DNA of 49,588 nucleotides from Vreelandella sedimenti (GCF_013416325.1 NZ_JACCGK010000017.1:72527-122114), one strand, 5' to 3'. Shown: positions 37,673-46,254, numbered from the stretch's first letter. Notes: generated by a model from the letters alone, not told the origin. Numbers and translations are program-made.

Positions 37673-38187
37673 TAAGTAGCACTCATCAGGGGTTCTATCG
37701 GGGCATATAACGCCATCTCTCGGGCATGTCGTTCGGCATTGTCATCCTGATGTGCCTCAATGCCCTCCAGTGCACGAAGGTAATAGGCGGGTAAGCCATG
37801 CTCGCGTGCCCCGGCAAGCACATGGTGCTTGTACCAGGTATATGGACGCAGGCCGAGTGCGGTGAGGTTGCCGATATACGCCTGCACCTCAAACTGCCGG
37901 TCGCTTGCCAGGTCAGTGACGGTGAGCCACGTCTCGTTATATGCCGCGCCTAGCCCCTCATAGCGATCGAGCGTCGGTTTGTGATGAGAAGCCATTTCCC
38001 AAATGACCCCATAGACAGCGGACTGCGCTGAGGCAGGCACAATATCGCATTTGCCTGAGCCGTCCCCGCCGCGTTGATGAAATGCCAGGCGGTAAGCGGG
38101 CAGAAGGGCGGTGGTCACAAAGCGTGCTGGAACGCGGGCCGCTAGGCGCTGGGTCGCCATATTGGAACCGTAGGCAAAATAGAGCAT
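37672..38187 (-). CDS. gamma-glutamylcyclotransferase-like (AIG2 fold) protein
   Basis: The protein has 171 residues from the ATG at 38187, preceded by AAGGAGG. The longer reading from 38262 lacks a ribosome binding site. It opens with the family substrate loop MLYFAYGSNMATQRL. It contains a catalytic-region RYEGLGAAYNETWLTV and a YTWYKHHVLAGAREHGLP segment seen in bacterial homologues. It would convert gamma-glutamyl compounds to 5-oxoproline. Coupled to the OGFr gene. Confidence 0.85.
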   Translation of the reverse strand: MLYFAYGSNMATQRLAARVPARFVTTALLPAYRLAFHQRGGDGSGKCDIVPASAQSAVYGVIWEMASHHKPTLDRYEGLGAAYNETWLTVTDLASDRQFEVQAYIGNLTALGLRPYTWYKHHVLAGAREHGLPAYYLRALEGIEAHQDDNAERHAREMALYAPIEPLMSAT

Positions 38188-38277
38188 GGGGACCCTCCTT
38201 GGTGTAGCAATGATAACGTCGTCGCGCTTTTCCGCATGCGGAAAAAGGGTATATCGAACCATGAGGCTGGCGGGTGT

Positions 38278-39309
38278 TTATGAAGTCACAGGGGATTCAG
38301 TGGCGTAGTGTGCCAGCATCTGTTCTGCGTTCGTTTTGATCGTCTCTCGCCATGCGTGAGGCGCGGCGACCTTGATATTTGGCCCCATGCCCATCAACCA
38401 CCAAAGCGTCTGCTGATCATCCGGTACGTGGGCGGTTAGCCGATACCAGCCGTCAGTGTCCGGCAACGCTTCTATCGATTGTGTGTCTGATAGTGGCGTT
38501 TCCTGTAGTAGCCACGCCACTGGCCTAGTGATATCAGCCTCTAGTACCACATCGCTCGGCCCCTGAAGATACCCAAACGCACCGCCTTTTATGTACTCAT
38601 CAATGTCAAAATCGTGCTGCTCTTGCCAGGGCTGTTGACTGAGTGTTGCCTGCTTCACGCGATGAAGGGCGAACTGGCGAAGATCCTTAAAGCCATCCAC
38701 ATGAGCTAACAGATAAGTGGCACTGTGGCGGCTCACAATGCCTTGAGGGTGGAGGATAAACGCCTTTTCAGAGTGACTGGTACGTGATAGGTAAATAACG
38801 TCAACGGCTTTCTGCTCAAGGAGCGCCTGAGAGATGGTCTGCCAGGTTGCCTCGTTAATCTCAGCGGGGATCAGCGCTTTACCGTTGGGAATGGCGCGTA
38901 CTTTGCGTGCCCACTGGCTAAGCCCATTAGCGCTCATGTCGTCCAGCAGTTTCCGTGCGTCGGTAAAGTGGGGCGAGAGCTGGCCGACCACCACCGGAGG
39001 CAGCAACCCCTTCAAATACTCTTCCGCCAATACCAGCGTTAGCGCGCTGGGCACATCAAGCGCGGGTAGCTGACACTGAAAGTCACGATCAAAATACCAG
39101 CGGTAAGGTTTCTGGCTATCGTCACAGCCGATGGGAAACTGCGTGGAGAGTTTCTGGCTTAAATCCCGCTGCAGAGAACGTGTATCGATATTAAACCCGC
39201 GCTCTGCAAGCTTCTCTTTCAACACGGGCGTCGCGATACGCCCTGGAAAGCGAGGAATCAGCTGTAGCATGGTCAAGTAACGGAAAAGCGTATCACGAGG
39301 TTCAGACAT
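38278..39309 (-). CDS. WYL-domain transcriptional regulator
   Basis: The protein has 343 residues from the ATG at 39309 (MSEPRDTLFRYLTML); a longer frame from 39420 would overlap the upstream gene. The N-terminal winged HTH (LKEKLAERGFNIDTRSLQRDL) is followed by a WYL sensor domain: AVDVIYLSRTSHSEKAFILH, SRHSATYLLAHVDGFKDLRQFALHR. The C-terminal WCX region follows. WYL regulators bind nucleotides or nucleic acid ligands and often repress phage-defence or DNA-repair genes. It probably controls this minus-strand block or other island genes. Confidence 0.85.
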   Translation of the reverse strand: MSEPRDTLFRYLTMLQLIPRFPGRIATPVLKEKLAERGFNIDTRSLQRDLSQKLSTQFPIGCDDSQKPYRWYFDRDFQCQLPALDVPSALTLVLAEEYLKGLLPPVVVGQLSPHFTDARKLLDDMSANGLSQWARKVRAIPNGKALIPAEINEATWQTISQALLEQKAVDVIYLSRTSHSEKAFILHPQGIVSRHSATYLLAHVDGFKDLRQFALHRVKQATLSQQPWQEQHDFDIDEYIKGGAFGYLQGPSDVVLEADITRPVAWLLQETPLSDTQSIEALPDTDGWYRLTAHVPDDQQTLWWLMGMGPNIKVAAPHAWRETIKTNAEQMLAHYATESPVTS

Positions 39310-39349
39310 AGTGACGCTAACCTTGGCTGGATATATGAAAGCGTTGAGT

Positions 39350-39979
39350 TTAACGTGCCTCACAAAACTTAGCGACCCGTGCCGGTAAAGCATCAGGCTC
39401 TTTGGCCACCAGGTGGGCACGCAGTCGCCACAACGTTACGGTGCTTTGATCTATATAAGTATTCGGCAAGTCATGCCAGAGGGCGGCGGGGTGGATATCC
39501 ATGGATGTTTCCACTGCAATATTGGGGTGTCCTTCCAGCCAGCGATACACACTCATCGCGCTGCGCCCCACGCATACTGGAAAGAGCAGGGCATCAGCAG
39601 GGAAAGAAATCCCGAGTGCCAACAGCAGTGCATTCACCTCATGGTCACAAGCAAGGTGCCAACGTTGATAGTCGGCCACCAGCGGTGCGGTCAGATGACC
39701 TGCCACACAGTGCCAAATGAGGTGAGCTTGTAAGAACTGACGGGACGTATCAGATAACGTCGCGCTATAGAGGGGGCAAATAAAAAGTGATTTACCGTCC
39801 GTGCTTGCACTATTAAACACTGAGTTGATGACCGGTGTGACGGTTAAAAACTGGCTTAAAAAGCCCATGACGGGTATCTCACGTTTCCACTGCTCACGAT
39901 CATTTAGCCACTTGGCTACTTCCTGTTGGGTAGTGTCTTGAGTCGTTACACATTCGTTCATGGTCATCTTAGCGTCCAC
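39350..39979 (-). CDS. DUF2201-type putative metallopeptidase, degenerate active site
   Basis: The 209-residue protein has AHLIWHCVAGHL near residues 85-96 and WHLACDHEVNALLLALG after it. These match the DUF2201 N-terminal metallopeptidase-like domain, whose usual motif is HExLH...H followed by an AcDyxIN helix. Here the glutamate after the first His is Leu, and the VWA half normally following is absent, so catalysis is unlikely. First gene of the minus-strand block; a hairpin lies upstream. Confidence 0.6.
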   Translation of the reverse strand: MDAKMTMNECVTTQDTTQQEVAKWLNDREQWKREIPVMGFLSQFLTVTPVINSVFNSASTDGKSLFICPLYSATLSDTSRQFLQAHLIWHCVAGHLTAPLVADYQRWHLACDHEVNALLLALGISFPADALLFPVCVGRSAMSVYRWLEGHPNIAVETSMDIHPAALWHDLPNTYIDQSTVTLWRLRAHLVAKEPDALPARVAKFCEAR

Positions 39980-40001
39980 CGTCCCTGATAAGAGAGAATG
40001 A

Positions 40002-40039
40002 GGCTATGACGTGGTTGCGACATTGTGCGTCGCATAGCC
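40002..40039. repeat. inverted repeat upstream of the DUF2201-like gene
   Basis: GGCTATG (40002-40008) pairs with CATAGCC (40033-40039), and inner CG pairs can add to the stem. It lies 23 bp before the start of the minus-strand block, so it may be an operator or a 5' untranslated hairpin. Confidence 0.4.
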
Positions 40040-40179
40040 CAGCAAAACGTTCTCACAGTGGCACTATCGCGTTAGAAAAATGTGTCAAGATAGGTGTTGA
40101 TATAAACACGCATAAGCACGCTGCCGATATAACAATGTCAGCAACAACCACTGTCGTTCGTTAAATATGAGATCTAGAA

Positions 40180-40419
40180 ATGAGTAGCCGTCATGCCAAT
40201 CGCGCCATCCTGGTGCTCGAGTCTCCATAGGCGTTAGATGACAACGACGCAACGCGTAGCGAACGGTTGATGGCCACTGTCGACAAGCTCAATCGAGAAC
40301 TAGGGCGAGGAACCATACAGCTAGGGCTACCCCGGCCAGGCAACGCCTGGGTCATACGTTCTGAACACCGCACGCCGCGCTACACCACCCGCTGGGAAGA
40401 CTTGCCCGCTGTGTGTTAG
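40180..40419 (+). pseudogene. umuC: C-terminal remnant of umuC
   Basis: An 80-codon frame, interrupted by a TAG at codon 17, encodes MATVDKLNRELGRGTIQLGL and RSEHRTPRYTTRWEDLP, the conserved end of UmuC. It has the same orientation as the broken umuDC at 35573-36444. The UmuC middle (about 150 residues) is missing between the two, and 3.7 kb of other genes lies there, suggesting insertion into umuC followed by decay. Confidence 0.85.
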
Positions 40420-40823
40420 GCCTGCATCCTTAAAACGGGAGGAAAGAAGAAAAAAGACCACCTTGAGGCTACCAAAGTGATCGCCGTTTCGTATGTCTCC
40501 GAGGGGAAGCGTTTGCTAACAGATCTCAGAGCTCATCCGATTACTATACGGGTGCAAAGGGGGCTACGCGAGCCGGAGAAGTGCTATAGTTAATGATCAT
40601 AAAGATGCATTAAGTCACTAATTAATAATGATTATCCCCAATTATTTTAAAAAATGTAATTGGGGATAATGTGATCTTGTGCTGCCCAACAGAACACTGA
40701 TCAGTAAATCACTTGCTACAGCTGTCGTAACGACACGCACCAAGAAATCAGCTGAAGAATGCCCAAGTCACTGATTAAGTGCTAAGGTGGATTAGATAAT
40801 AAAAGTTGCCAGTTGAGAGCAGG
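40420..40823. other. noncoding region with a perfect 14-bp inverted repeat
   Basis: This is a 404-bp gap. ATTATCCCCAATTA (40631-40644) and its exact reverse complement (40657-40670) flank a 12-base A/T loop. The element could be a regulatory hairpin or operator for the gene at 40824. No T run follows it. No ORF with support was found in the rest of the gap. Confidence 0.6.
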
Positions 40824-41462
40824 ATGCCATCAGACCACACCCACCAGCACGATCCACTAGAACGCATCTTTGCATACAGGGTGTTTGATCTGCGTGACCG
40901 TTTCCCGCAACCGCTAGAAACAGTCCGGCAAGCACTAGAGTGCTTGCAAAGCAATAACGCCTATCTGCCAGATATGAGCGGTGAGATTGTGGCGTATCTG
41001 CGTGGTGGACGCGCAGTCCCTATTCCTGAACACCTGTTTATCCGACAGGTGGGCAATAGCGCGTCAGTGGTTCCAAAAAGTGAAAATGATCGTGTCTGCA
41101 ACGCTGTGGACACGTGGCTTCGAGAGACCCTTTCGCGAGAAAACGAAGACACGGTGAATGCTTCAACCGTCAGACCCTCCCGGCTCAATATTTTGCTCGA
41201 TCAGTGTGACCCCAATGCCCCCGAACCTGACGATATACAGGCGTGGCAGCACATGGGAGAGGTTGGCAGAGAAATCATCGAGGCGCCCGGTAGAGAAGAC
41301 ATATGGGACGCCGCCGTCAAAGCGATGGGAGAAGTGAATGCAAGACGATGGATGAAAGCGTCGAACCCCAAGCTAAATGGCAAAAGCCCCAACGTGGGTA
41401 TCGAGAAAGAGCCTATGCGGGTGTATGAGCTTGTGTTGCAAATGAATACAGGAGCGGGCTAA
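40824..41462 (+). CDS. antitoxin-like protein with MbcA/ParS/Xre-type C-terminal domain
   Basis: The protein has 212 residues from the ATG at 40824; a TTG at 40806 is possible. Residues about 65-150 include IRQVGNSASVV and LLDQCDPNAPEPDDIQAW followed by GEVGREI, patterns seen in MazE/AbrB-type antitoxins. The last 55 residues (AVKAMGEVNARRWMKASNPK, LNGKSPNVGI, VYELVLQM) fit the MbcA/ParS/Xre toxin-binding domain. No partner toxin follows; a 35-codon ORF overlaps the stop instead. Its domain make-up is inferred from short motifs, so treat as a candidate. Confidence 0.5.
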   Translation: MPSDHTHQHDPLERIFAYRVFDLRDRFPQPLETVRQALECLQSNNAYLPDMSGEIVAYLRGGRAVPIPEHLFIRQVGNSASVVPKSENDRVCNAVDTWLRETLSRENEDTVNASTVRPSRLNILLDQCDPNAPEPDDIQAWQHMGEVGREIIEAPGREDIWDAAVKAMGEVNARRWMKASNPKLNGKSPNVGIEKEPMRVYELVLQMNTGAG

Positions 41463-41569
41463 TGGCTGATATCGACCCAAAGCGGAAGTTCGATGAGTAT
41501 AGGCCGATAACAGCTCCGCAGTGGTTGTTGTCGATCAGGGTTGCCGGTCAAACGACCGCTCTTCGGTGA
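41462..41569 (+). CDS. 35-residue ORF overlapping the antitoxin-like gene
   Basis: The ATG overlaps the upstream TAA (TAATG) and runs to TGA at 41567. The peptide begins MADIDPKRKFDEYRPI. The position is where a toxin would be expected, but the length and content do not identify one. It may be the start of a truncated toxin gene or noise. Confidence 0.3.
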   Translation: MADIDPKRKFDEYRPITAPQWLLSIRVAGQTTALR

Positions 41570-41618
41570 AGATTTGCCATTCACTTCCCATACCCACAAA
41601 CTCAGGTGAATACATTCA

Positions 41619-43547
41619 GTGAAGCTACAAACGATCCGGCTCTCAAGCTTCCAATCATTCGGAGCGGCGCCCACCGAGATCAGGCTGGAGGAGATTACTT
41701 ATCTCATCGGCCCTAACGGCTCGGGCAAGACAGCAGCACTCCAAGCCTTGTGCCGTCTGTTTGCTTTTGAGCCATCACTACGCCGGATCTTGCGCTCGGA
41801 TTTTCACGTTCCATTCAACGAAGCAGAACCGCCTGATGAGCGTCAGCTATGGATCGAGGCCGACTTTTTGTTTCCGGAACTCGGCGACGATGACGACGAC
41901 AACAGCACGGTAGCTCCTCATTTCGGCCACATGCGCCTTGACGAAATCGACGGCACACCGCGAGTGCGTTTCAGGCTCACTGCCACCATGGGCTTGGATG
42001 GAGATATAGAAGAAAGCATGGCCTATGTGCTGGACATCAATGCAGATGGCTCACCGCTGAGCACAGCTCAAGTTCCCCGATCTGAACGCAACCATATACA
42101 CGTTCACTACCTGCCCGCACGCCGTGATCCTGCCGATCACATTGGCTATGGCGCCAATGCACTACTGGGACGTATGCTGCGTGCCGTGAACTGGGATGCA
42201 GAACGAACTGTTATCAAGGGTTTGACCGACCAAATCAGCGAAAGCTTGACGGCGAATCAATCAATCAATGCGTTCAGCACAAGCTTGAAATCGGCATGGA
42301 GTGCTTTGCATAAGGGAAGCTTCTTTGTCGACCCCAAGCTCACATTTGCTTCGTCCGAGATTGAAGCCTTGTTGCGACACATGTCATTGTCATTCACGCC
42401 GGGCCATGACGGGCAGCTGGTGGACTTCTCGCGACTGAGCGATGGTCAGAAATCGATGCTGTATCTGTCCCTCGTGCTGTCCTCGCAAGCCATTGGTCGC
42501 GCTGTCCTAGCTGAAGATGACGATTCTTTCGACGCAGAAAAGTTGCGCCCGCCCGTGTTTACGCTGGTGTCGGTTGAAGAGCCAGAAAACAGCCTCTCGC
42601 CCCACTACCTCGGACGGATCGTGAATGCCCTTAATGGAATGACAGGCAAAGGGGACGCACAAGCGCTGATCGCCACCCATGCACCGTCTATGCTGCGGCG
42701 AGTCGCCCCGGAAAGTATCCGCTATCTGCGGTTGACCCAGAAGCGAACATCGCGCGTCATGCACATTCAGTTGCCTGATGCTACTGATGAAGCTCACAAA
42801 TTTGTGCGTGAGGCCGTACAGGCCTTTCCTGAAGTCTATTTCTCCCGCTTGGTGGTTCTGGGAGAGGGTGACAGTGAAGAAATCGTGTTGCCACGGCTAC
42901 TTCAGGCCAAAGGGGCTCCGGTTGATGAGTCGGCAGTTTCGATAGCGCCCTTGGGGGGGCGTCACGTCAATCACTTTTGGCGGCTGCTATCTGCACTGCA
43001 GATTCCGTATTTGACACTGTTGGATCTTGATGTGGCTCGTTATGCCGCCGGCTGGGGACGGATCAAATACGTGAATGATCAACTCGTGAAGTTTGAGCCG
43101 ACAAAAGCGCTTCCTGGTGATTGGCCTCTACCTAAATGGGATGCAGTCGAAACACCAGTCCGAACAAATCACTATTTTGTTGAAGGCAAGAAAAGCGTAT
43201 TCCTTGAGCTGGAGAATCGTGGAGTGTTTTTCTCGGCGCCCATGGATCTCGATTTTTCCATGCTGCTGGCCTACCCGGCTGCTTACGGTGCCGAGAAAGA
43301 AACGCCCGACGAGTCAACGATCAAGGCTGTCCTCGGCAAGAGCCATCAGGATACAAGCCAATACAGCGAGGACGAACAGCAGCTGTTCAGCACTTATCAC
43401 CGCAGCTTCAAGCTAGGAAGCAAGCCGGCTGCGCACATTGATGCGCTTGCCAATCTCAGCGATGCTGACCTGCTCGCGAATATCCCCGAATCATTCGAAC
43501 GTTTGGCCGATGCCGTCATCGCCAAACTAGCGGGGTTGCCGGAGTGA
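41619..43547 (+). CDS. gajA: Gabija-type OLD-family ATPase/TOPRIM nuclease GajA
   Basis: This 642-residue protein starts at GTG with AGGTGA upstream. The ABC-type ATPase domain has Walker A GPNGSGKT at 31-38. The signature is LSDGQKSMLYLSL near 268, Walker B is FTLVSVEEPENSL near 317 and the switch His is ATHAPSML near 350. The C-terminal TOPRIM domain has VVLGEGDSEEIVLPRLL near 412 and LTLLDLDVARYAAGWGR near 470. It is an OLD class 2 nuclease that nicks phage DNA when nucleotide levels fall. It overlaps the helicase gene by GTGA. It is somewhat longer than the type GajA (about 580 residues). Confidence 0.86.
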   Translation: MKLQTIRLSSFQSFGAAPTEIRLEEITYLIGPNGSGKTAALQALCRLFAFEPSLRRILRSDFHVPFNEAEPPDERQLWIEADFLFPELGDDDDDNSTVAPHFGHMRLDEIDGTPRVRFRLTATMGLDGDIEESMAYVLDINADGSPLSTAQVPRSERNHIHVHYLPARRDPADHIGYGANALLGRMLRAVNWDAERTVIKGLTDQISESLTANQSINAFSTSLKSAWSALHKGSFFVDPKLTFASSEIEALLRHMSLSFTPGHDGQLVDFSRLSDGQKSMLYLSLVLSSQAIGRAVLAEDDDSFDAEKLRPPVFTLVSVEEPENSLSPHYLGRIVNALNGMTGKGDAQALIATHAPSMLRRVAPESIRYLRLTQKRTSRVMHIQLPDATDEAHKFVREAVQAFPEVYFSRLVVLGEGDSEEIVLPRLLQAKGAPVDESAVSIAPLGGRHVNHFWRLLSALQIPYLTLLDLDVARYAAGWGRIKYVNDQLVKFEPTKALPGDWPLPKWDAVETPVRTNHYFVEGKKSVFLELENRGVFFSAPMDLDFSMLLAYPAAYGAEKETPDESTIKAVLGKSHQDTSQYSEDEQQLFSTYHRSFKLGSKPAAHIDALANLSDADLLANIPESFERLADAVIAKLAGLPE

Positions 43548-45217
43548 TTGCAGTCGATGCCTGGAAGCCTGCGGATGGGTTGACTCTTGAACCGAATGCA
43601 TTGCGGACAGCTAAGGAGCGCACGTGCAGTCTCGCGCTGACAGCAGGCCCTGGAGCTGGCAAGACCGAAATGCTTGCGCAACGGGCAGACTTTTTACTTC
43701 GCACAGGCACATGTCGTTATCCAAAGCGGATTCTGGCCATCTCGTTTAAGGTTGATGCTAGTAGTAACCTGAAAGAGCGGGTCAAGCGGCGCTGTGGTTC
43801 TGAGCTTGCCACGAGGTTTGACAGCTATACCTTTCATGCTTTCGCTAAGCGAATTATTGATCGTTTCCGCCCTGTGCTGACGGGCGAATATGCGCTAGAT
43901 GCAGGATACAAAATTGCGGATAGAAAGCCTAACCCATCACGGACCTTGATCGAATTTTCCGATCTTGTGCCGTTTGCGATCAAGATTCTGCAGCAGTCTA
44001 TAGTCGCGCGAAACGCCATCCGTCAAACCTACAGCGACGTATTCCTCGACGAATTCCAGGACTGCACCAACCTGCAGTACGAGTTAATCAAGCTCGCCTT
44101 TCAAGGCACGAGCATTCGCTTAACTGCCGTGGGCGACACTAAACAGAAAATCATGGGATGGGCAGGTGCCATGGACGGCACCTTTCCGACTTTCGTTCTC
44201 GACTTTGCCGCCGCCCCGCTCAATATGTACCGTAACTTTCGTTCAAAGCCGCGACTGCTTCGTCTGCAAAATGAAATCATTCGCAAGCTTGACCCACTTT
44301 CTGTCATGCCGGATGAGCAGCTTGCCGGCGACGAAGGCGAGGTATTCGCTTGGCGCTTCGAAGATAGTCGTCAGGAGGCTGAGTACCTCGCAGGCTTGAT
44401 TGAAAGCTGGATAAAGACCGAGAAGTTACCACCTGCGGAGATTGCAGTCCTGGTTCGTAATCAGCTCGACCTGTACGCCGATCATCTGATGGCGGCGTTG
44501 GAGGCACGCAGTCTCCCGTTCCGTAACGAGCAGCAGATGCAGGACATCACGGTCGAGCCGGCTGCACGTTTGATCGTGGACTATCTCTCCTGCCTCTATG
44601 GCCAACGCGAGCCAAAAGCCTGGATTCGACTCATGAATCAACTCATCCCTTTTGCTGATGAGGAGATTCAGTCGAACGCGCGTAAGGACCTTGATCGACT
44701 CGTCAAGCAGCAACGAAAAGAGATAGCCAGATCCAAGCTTGTCGATGATCACTACTCAGGCTGGTGGGAGTTGGTTCGAGCATTTCTGAAGCAAGTCAGT
44801 ATCGAAACGCTGGTCGCGCTCTCCCCAGACTACGAGTCACGCGACCGGTTGAAGGAGGTGGTTCGCGATACCAAGGCCAGAATCGAGGAATTGCTGAAGC
44901 TGGAGTCTGACTTACCAAAGGCTCTTGAGCGGTTCTCAGATGACCAAGCAGTACGAATCTTGACCATCCACAAGAGCAAGGGTCTTGAATTCGATTCGGT
45001 CATCATGATGGCCGTCGAAAACGAAATTTTCTTTGGTGATCAGGATGAAAACCGATGCGCCTATTTTGTGGGAGTTTCTCGTGCCAAGAATCGCTTGGTC
45101 CTCACGCATGCCAATCAACGGGAGCGCCCAGTCGGGCATTCGAGGCGCTGGGATGTGCAACGCACAGCTCAAAACGAATACTTTGGCTATGTCATGCCGT
45201 TTTTGAAAAAGGAGTAA
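43544..45217 (+). CDS. gajB: Gabija-type UvrD-like helicase GajB
   Basis: This 557-residue superfamily 1A helicase starts at a GTG that overlaps the gajA stop. Motifs are: I GPGAGKTE at 35-42, Ia ILAISFKVDASSNLKERV, II VFLDEFQDCTNLQYELI near 165, III TAVGDTKQKIMGWAGA and IV YRNFRSKPRLLRLQNEI. Motif V is ILTIHKSKGLEFDSVIM near 470 and VI YFVGVSRAKNRLVLTHA near 505. GajB works with GajA as a complex sensing DNA ends or single strands. The order and 4-bp overlap are as in known Gabija operons. Confidence 0.88.
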   Translation: MIAVDAWKPADGLTLEPNALRTAKERTCSLALTAGPGAGKTEMLAQRADFLLRTGTCRYPKRILAISFKVDASSNLKERVKRRCGSELATRFDSYTFHAFAKRIIDRFRPVLTGEYALDAGYKIADRKPNPSRTLIEFSDLVPFAIKILQQSIVARNAIRQTYSDVFLDEFQDCTNLQYELIKLAFQGTSIRLTAVGDTKQKIMGWAGAMDGTFPTFVLDFAAAPLNMYRNFRSKPRLLRLQNEIIRKLDPLSVMPDEQLAGDEGEVFAWRFEDSRQEAEYLAGLIESWIKTEKLPPAEIAVLVRNQLDLYADHLMAALEARSLPFRNEQQMQDITVEPAARLIVDYLSCLYGQREPKAWIRLMNQLIPFADEEIQSNARKDLDRLVKQQRKEIARSKLVDDHYSGWWELVRAFLKQVSIETLVALSPDYESRDRLKEVVRDTKARIEELLKLESDLPKALERFSDDQAVRILTIHKSKGLEFDSVIMMAVENEIFFGDQDENRCAYFVGVSRAKNRLVLTHANQRERPVGHSRRWDVQRTAQNEYFGYVMPFLKKE

Positions 45218-45441
45218 TAGGAAATCAGAACGACCTTGGAGCCAAGGGATATTCTGGGGTTTGGTGCATCTGTCGACAGCCGACACCCAAGATTCTTTTT
45301 TCCAGCTCCTTCCGCGGTTGGGTGAAGGCATGTGAAGCAATGAAAATTAGCGGTGACGAATGTCAGTTTTCTGTTTAGGCGGGCGTTAGGCTGCCGATAA
45401 GCATCGGCGAAAAAACGAATACATATTGAAAGCGAAAATTT
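45218..45441 (+). other. gap after gajB ending in an integron-type core site
   Basis: This 224-bp noncoding stretch ends with GGCGGGCGTTAGGC, and GTTAGGC at 45385-45391 fits the R' core GTTRRRY. The reverse complement GCCTAAC begins the next attC (46371), so 45386 is the left edge of a cassette. No matching R'' was found for a complete attC here, so the left site is a half site, a divergent attC, or the scar of a deletion. CCTTCC/GGTGAAGG can form a small hairpin near 45306-45330. Confidence 0.6.
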
Positions 45442-46254
45442 GTGCATAGAGTAGAAATTACCCAGAAAAATAAAGATTTGTCTAACGTTAAGCTGAATTG
45501 GGGGCGTCCGGCTTTCACTGCTGATGATGGCTTGGGGTCACTTGATAGTTTGCACCAAGCGAGTGATGCTATCGTATGCATAGCTGGTTATTTTGACGAC
45601 AAGCTTACTTCGATAGGTAGTGGAATAATGATCGGTCCAGGCATGGTGTTAACAGCATCTCATGTCTTTGATGAGTTTCCTAAAACTGGGTCAGGCCCTG
45701 TCTTGCTTTCATTTTTGCCCGATAATAAAGCGCGTGCTTGGCTCCCAACTGGAATTGTCACTTGTTCAGGCCCCAGCAAATATCGACCCGATGACCCAGA
45801 ATGCAAGATAGTTTCTGACCTTACGATATTATCTTGTGATCTTCATTCAGATGCTCACCTAGCACACCCGCAGTCCCTAGTTCCGTTAGAATTATGTCTT
45901 CCATTACCGGGCTCTAGGTTATGGGCTGTTGGGTATCGTCATGGCGCCTTTGATGAAGATGCAGCTTTGGTATCTCCACTCGTCACCTCTGGTTTGGTTA
46001 CTAACGTATTCCCCCATGGAAGGGGGGAAAGAATGCCTTCTTCTTGTATTGAGATTGATATGGAGTCTTTAGGAGGAATGAGTGGAGGCCCTGTATTTAA
46101 TGAAGACGGACGAATAGTTGGCATTGTGTCATCGTCATTTGATGGAGGACCAACTTACGTGACACTTGTCTGGGATGCTATGAGGCTCTCAGTCGAAGGC
46201 CTACCACATGAAATATGGGGGGCGGAGCATTCAGGGAATATTGGAAGGGATTGA
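45442..46254 (+). CDS. trypsin-like serine protease in an integron cassette
   Basis: The protein has 270 residues from a GTG. The S1-family triad is His74 in MVLTASHVFDEF, Asp126 in SDLTILSCDL and Ser214 in LGGMSGGPVFNEDG, followed by IVGIVSSSFDGG. No signal peptide is seen, so it acts in the cytoplasm. The gene is the first of the cassette run and directly follows Gabija. The frame ends soon after a run of six G at 46217-46222. Removing one G joins it to a downstream frame that ends just before attC, making a protein of about 302 residues, so the C-terminus may be frameshifted. Confidence 0.82.
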   Translation: MHRVEITQKNKDLSNVKLNWGRPAFTADDGLGSLDSLHQASDAIVCIAGYFDDKLTSIGSGIMIGPGMVLTASHVFDEFPKTGSGPVLLSFLPDNKARAWLPTGIVTCSGPSKYRPDDPECKIVSDLTILSCDLHSDAHLAHPQSLVPLELCLPLPGSRLWAVGYRHGAFDEDAALVSPLVTSGLVTNVFPHGRGERMPSSCIEIDMESLGGMSGGPVFNEDGRIVGIVSSSFDGGPTYVTLVWDAMRLSVEGLPHEIWGAEHSGNIGRD

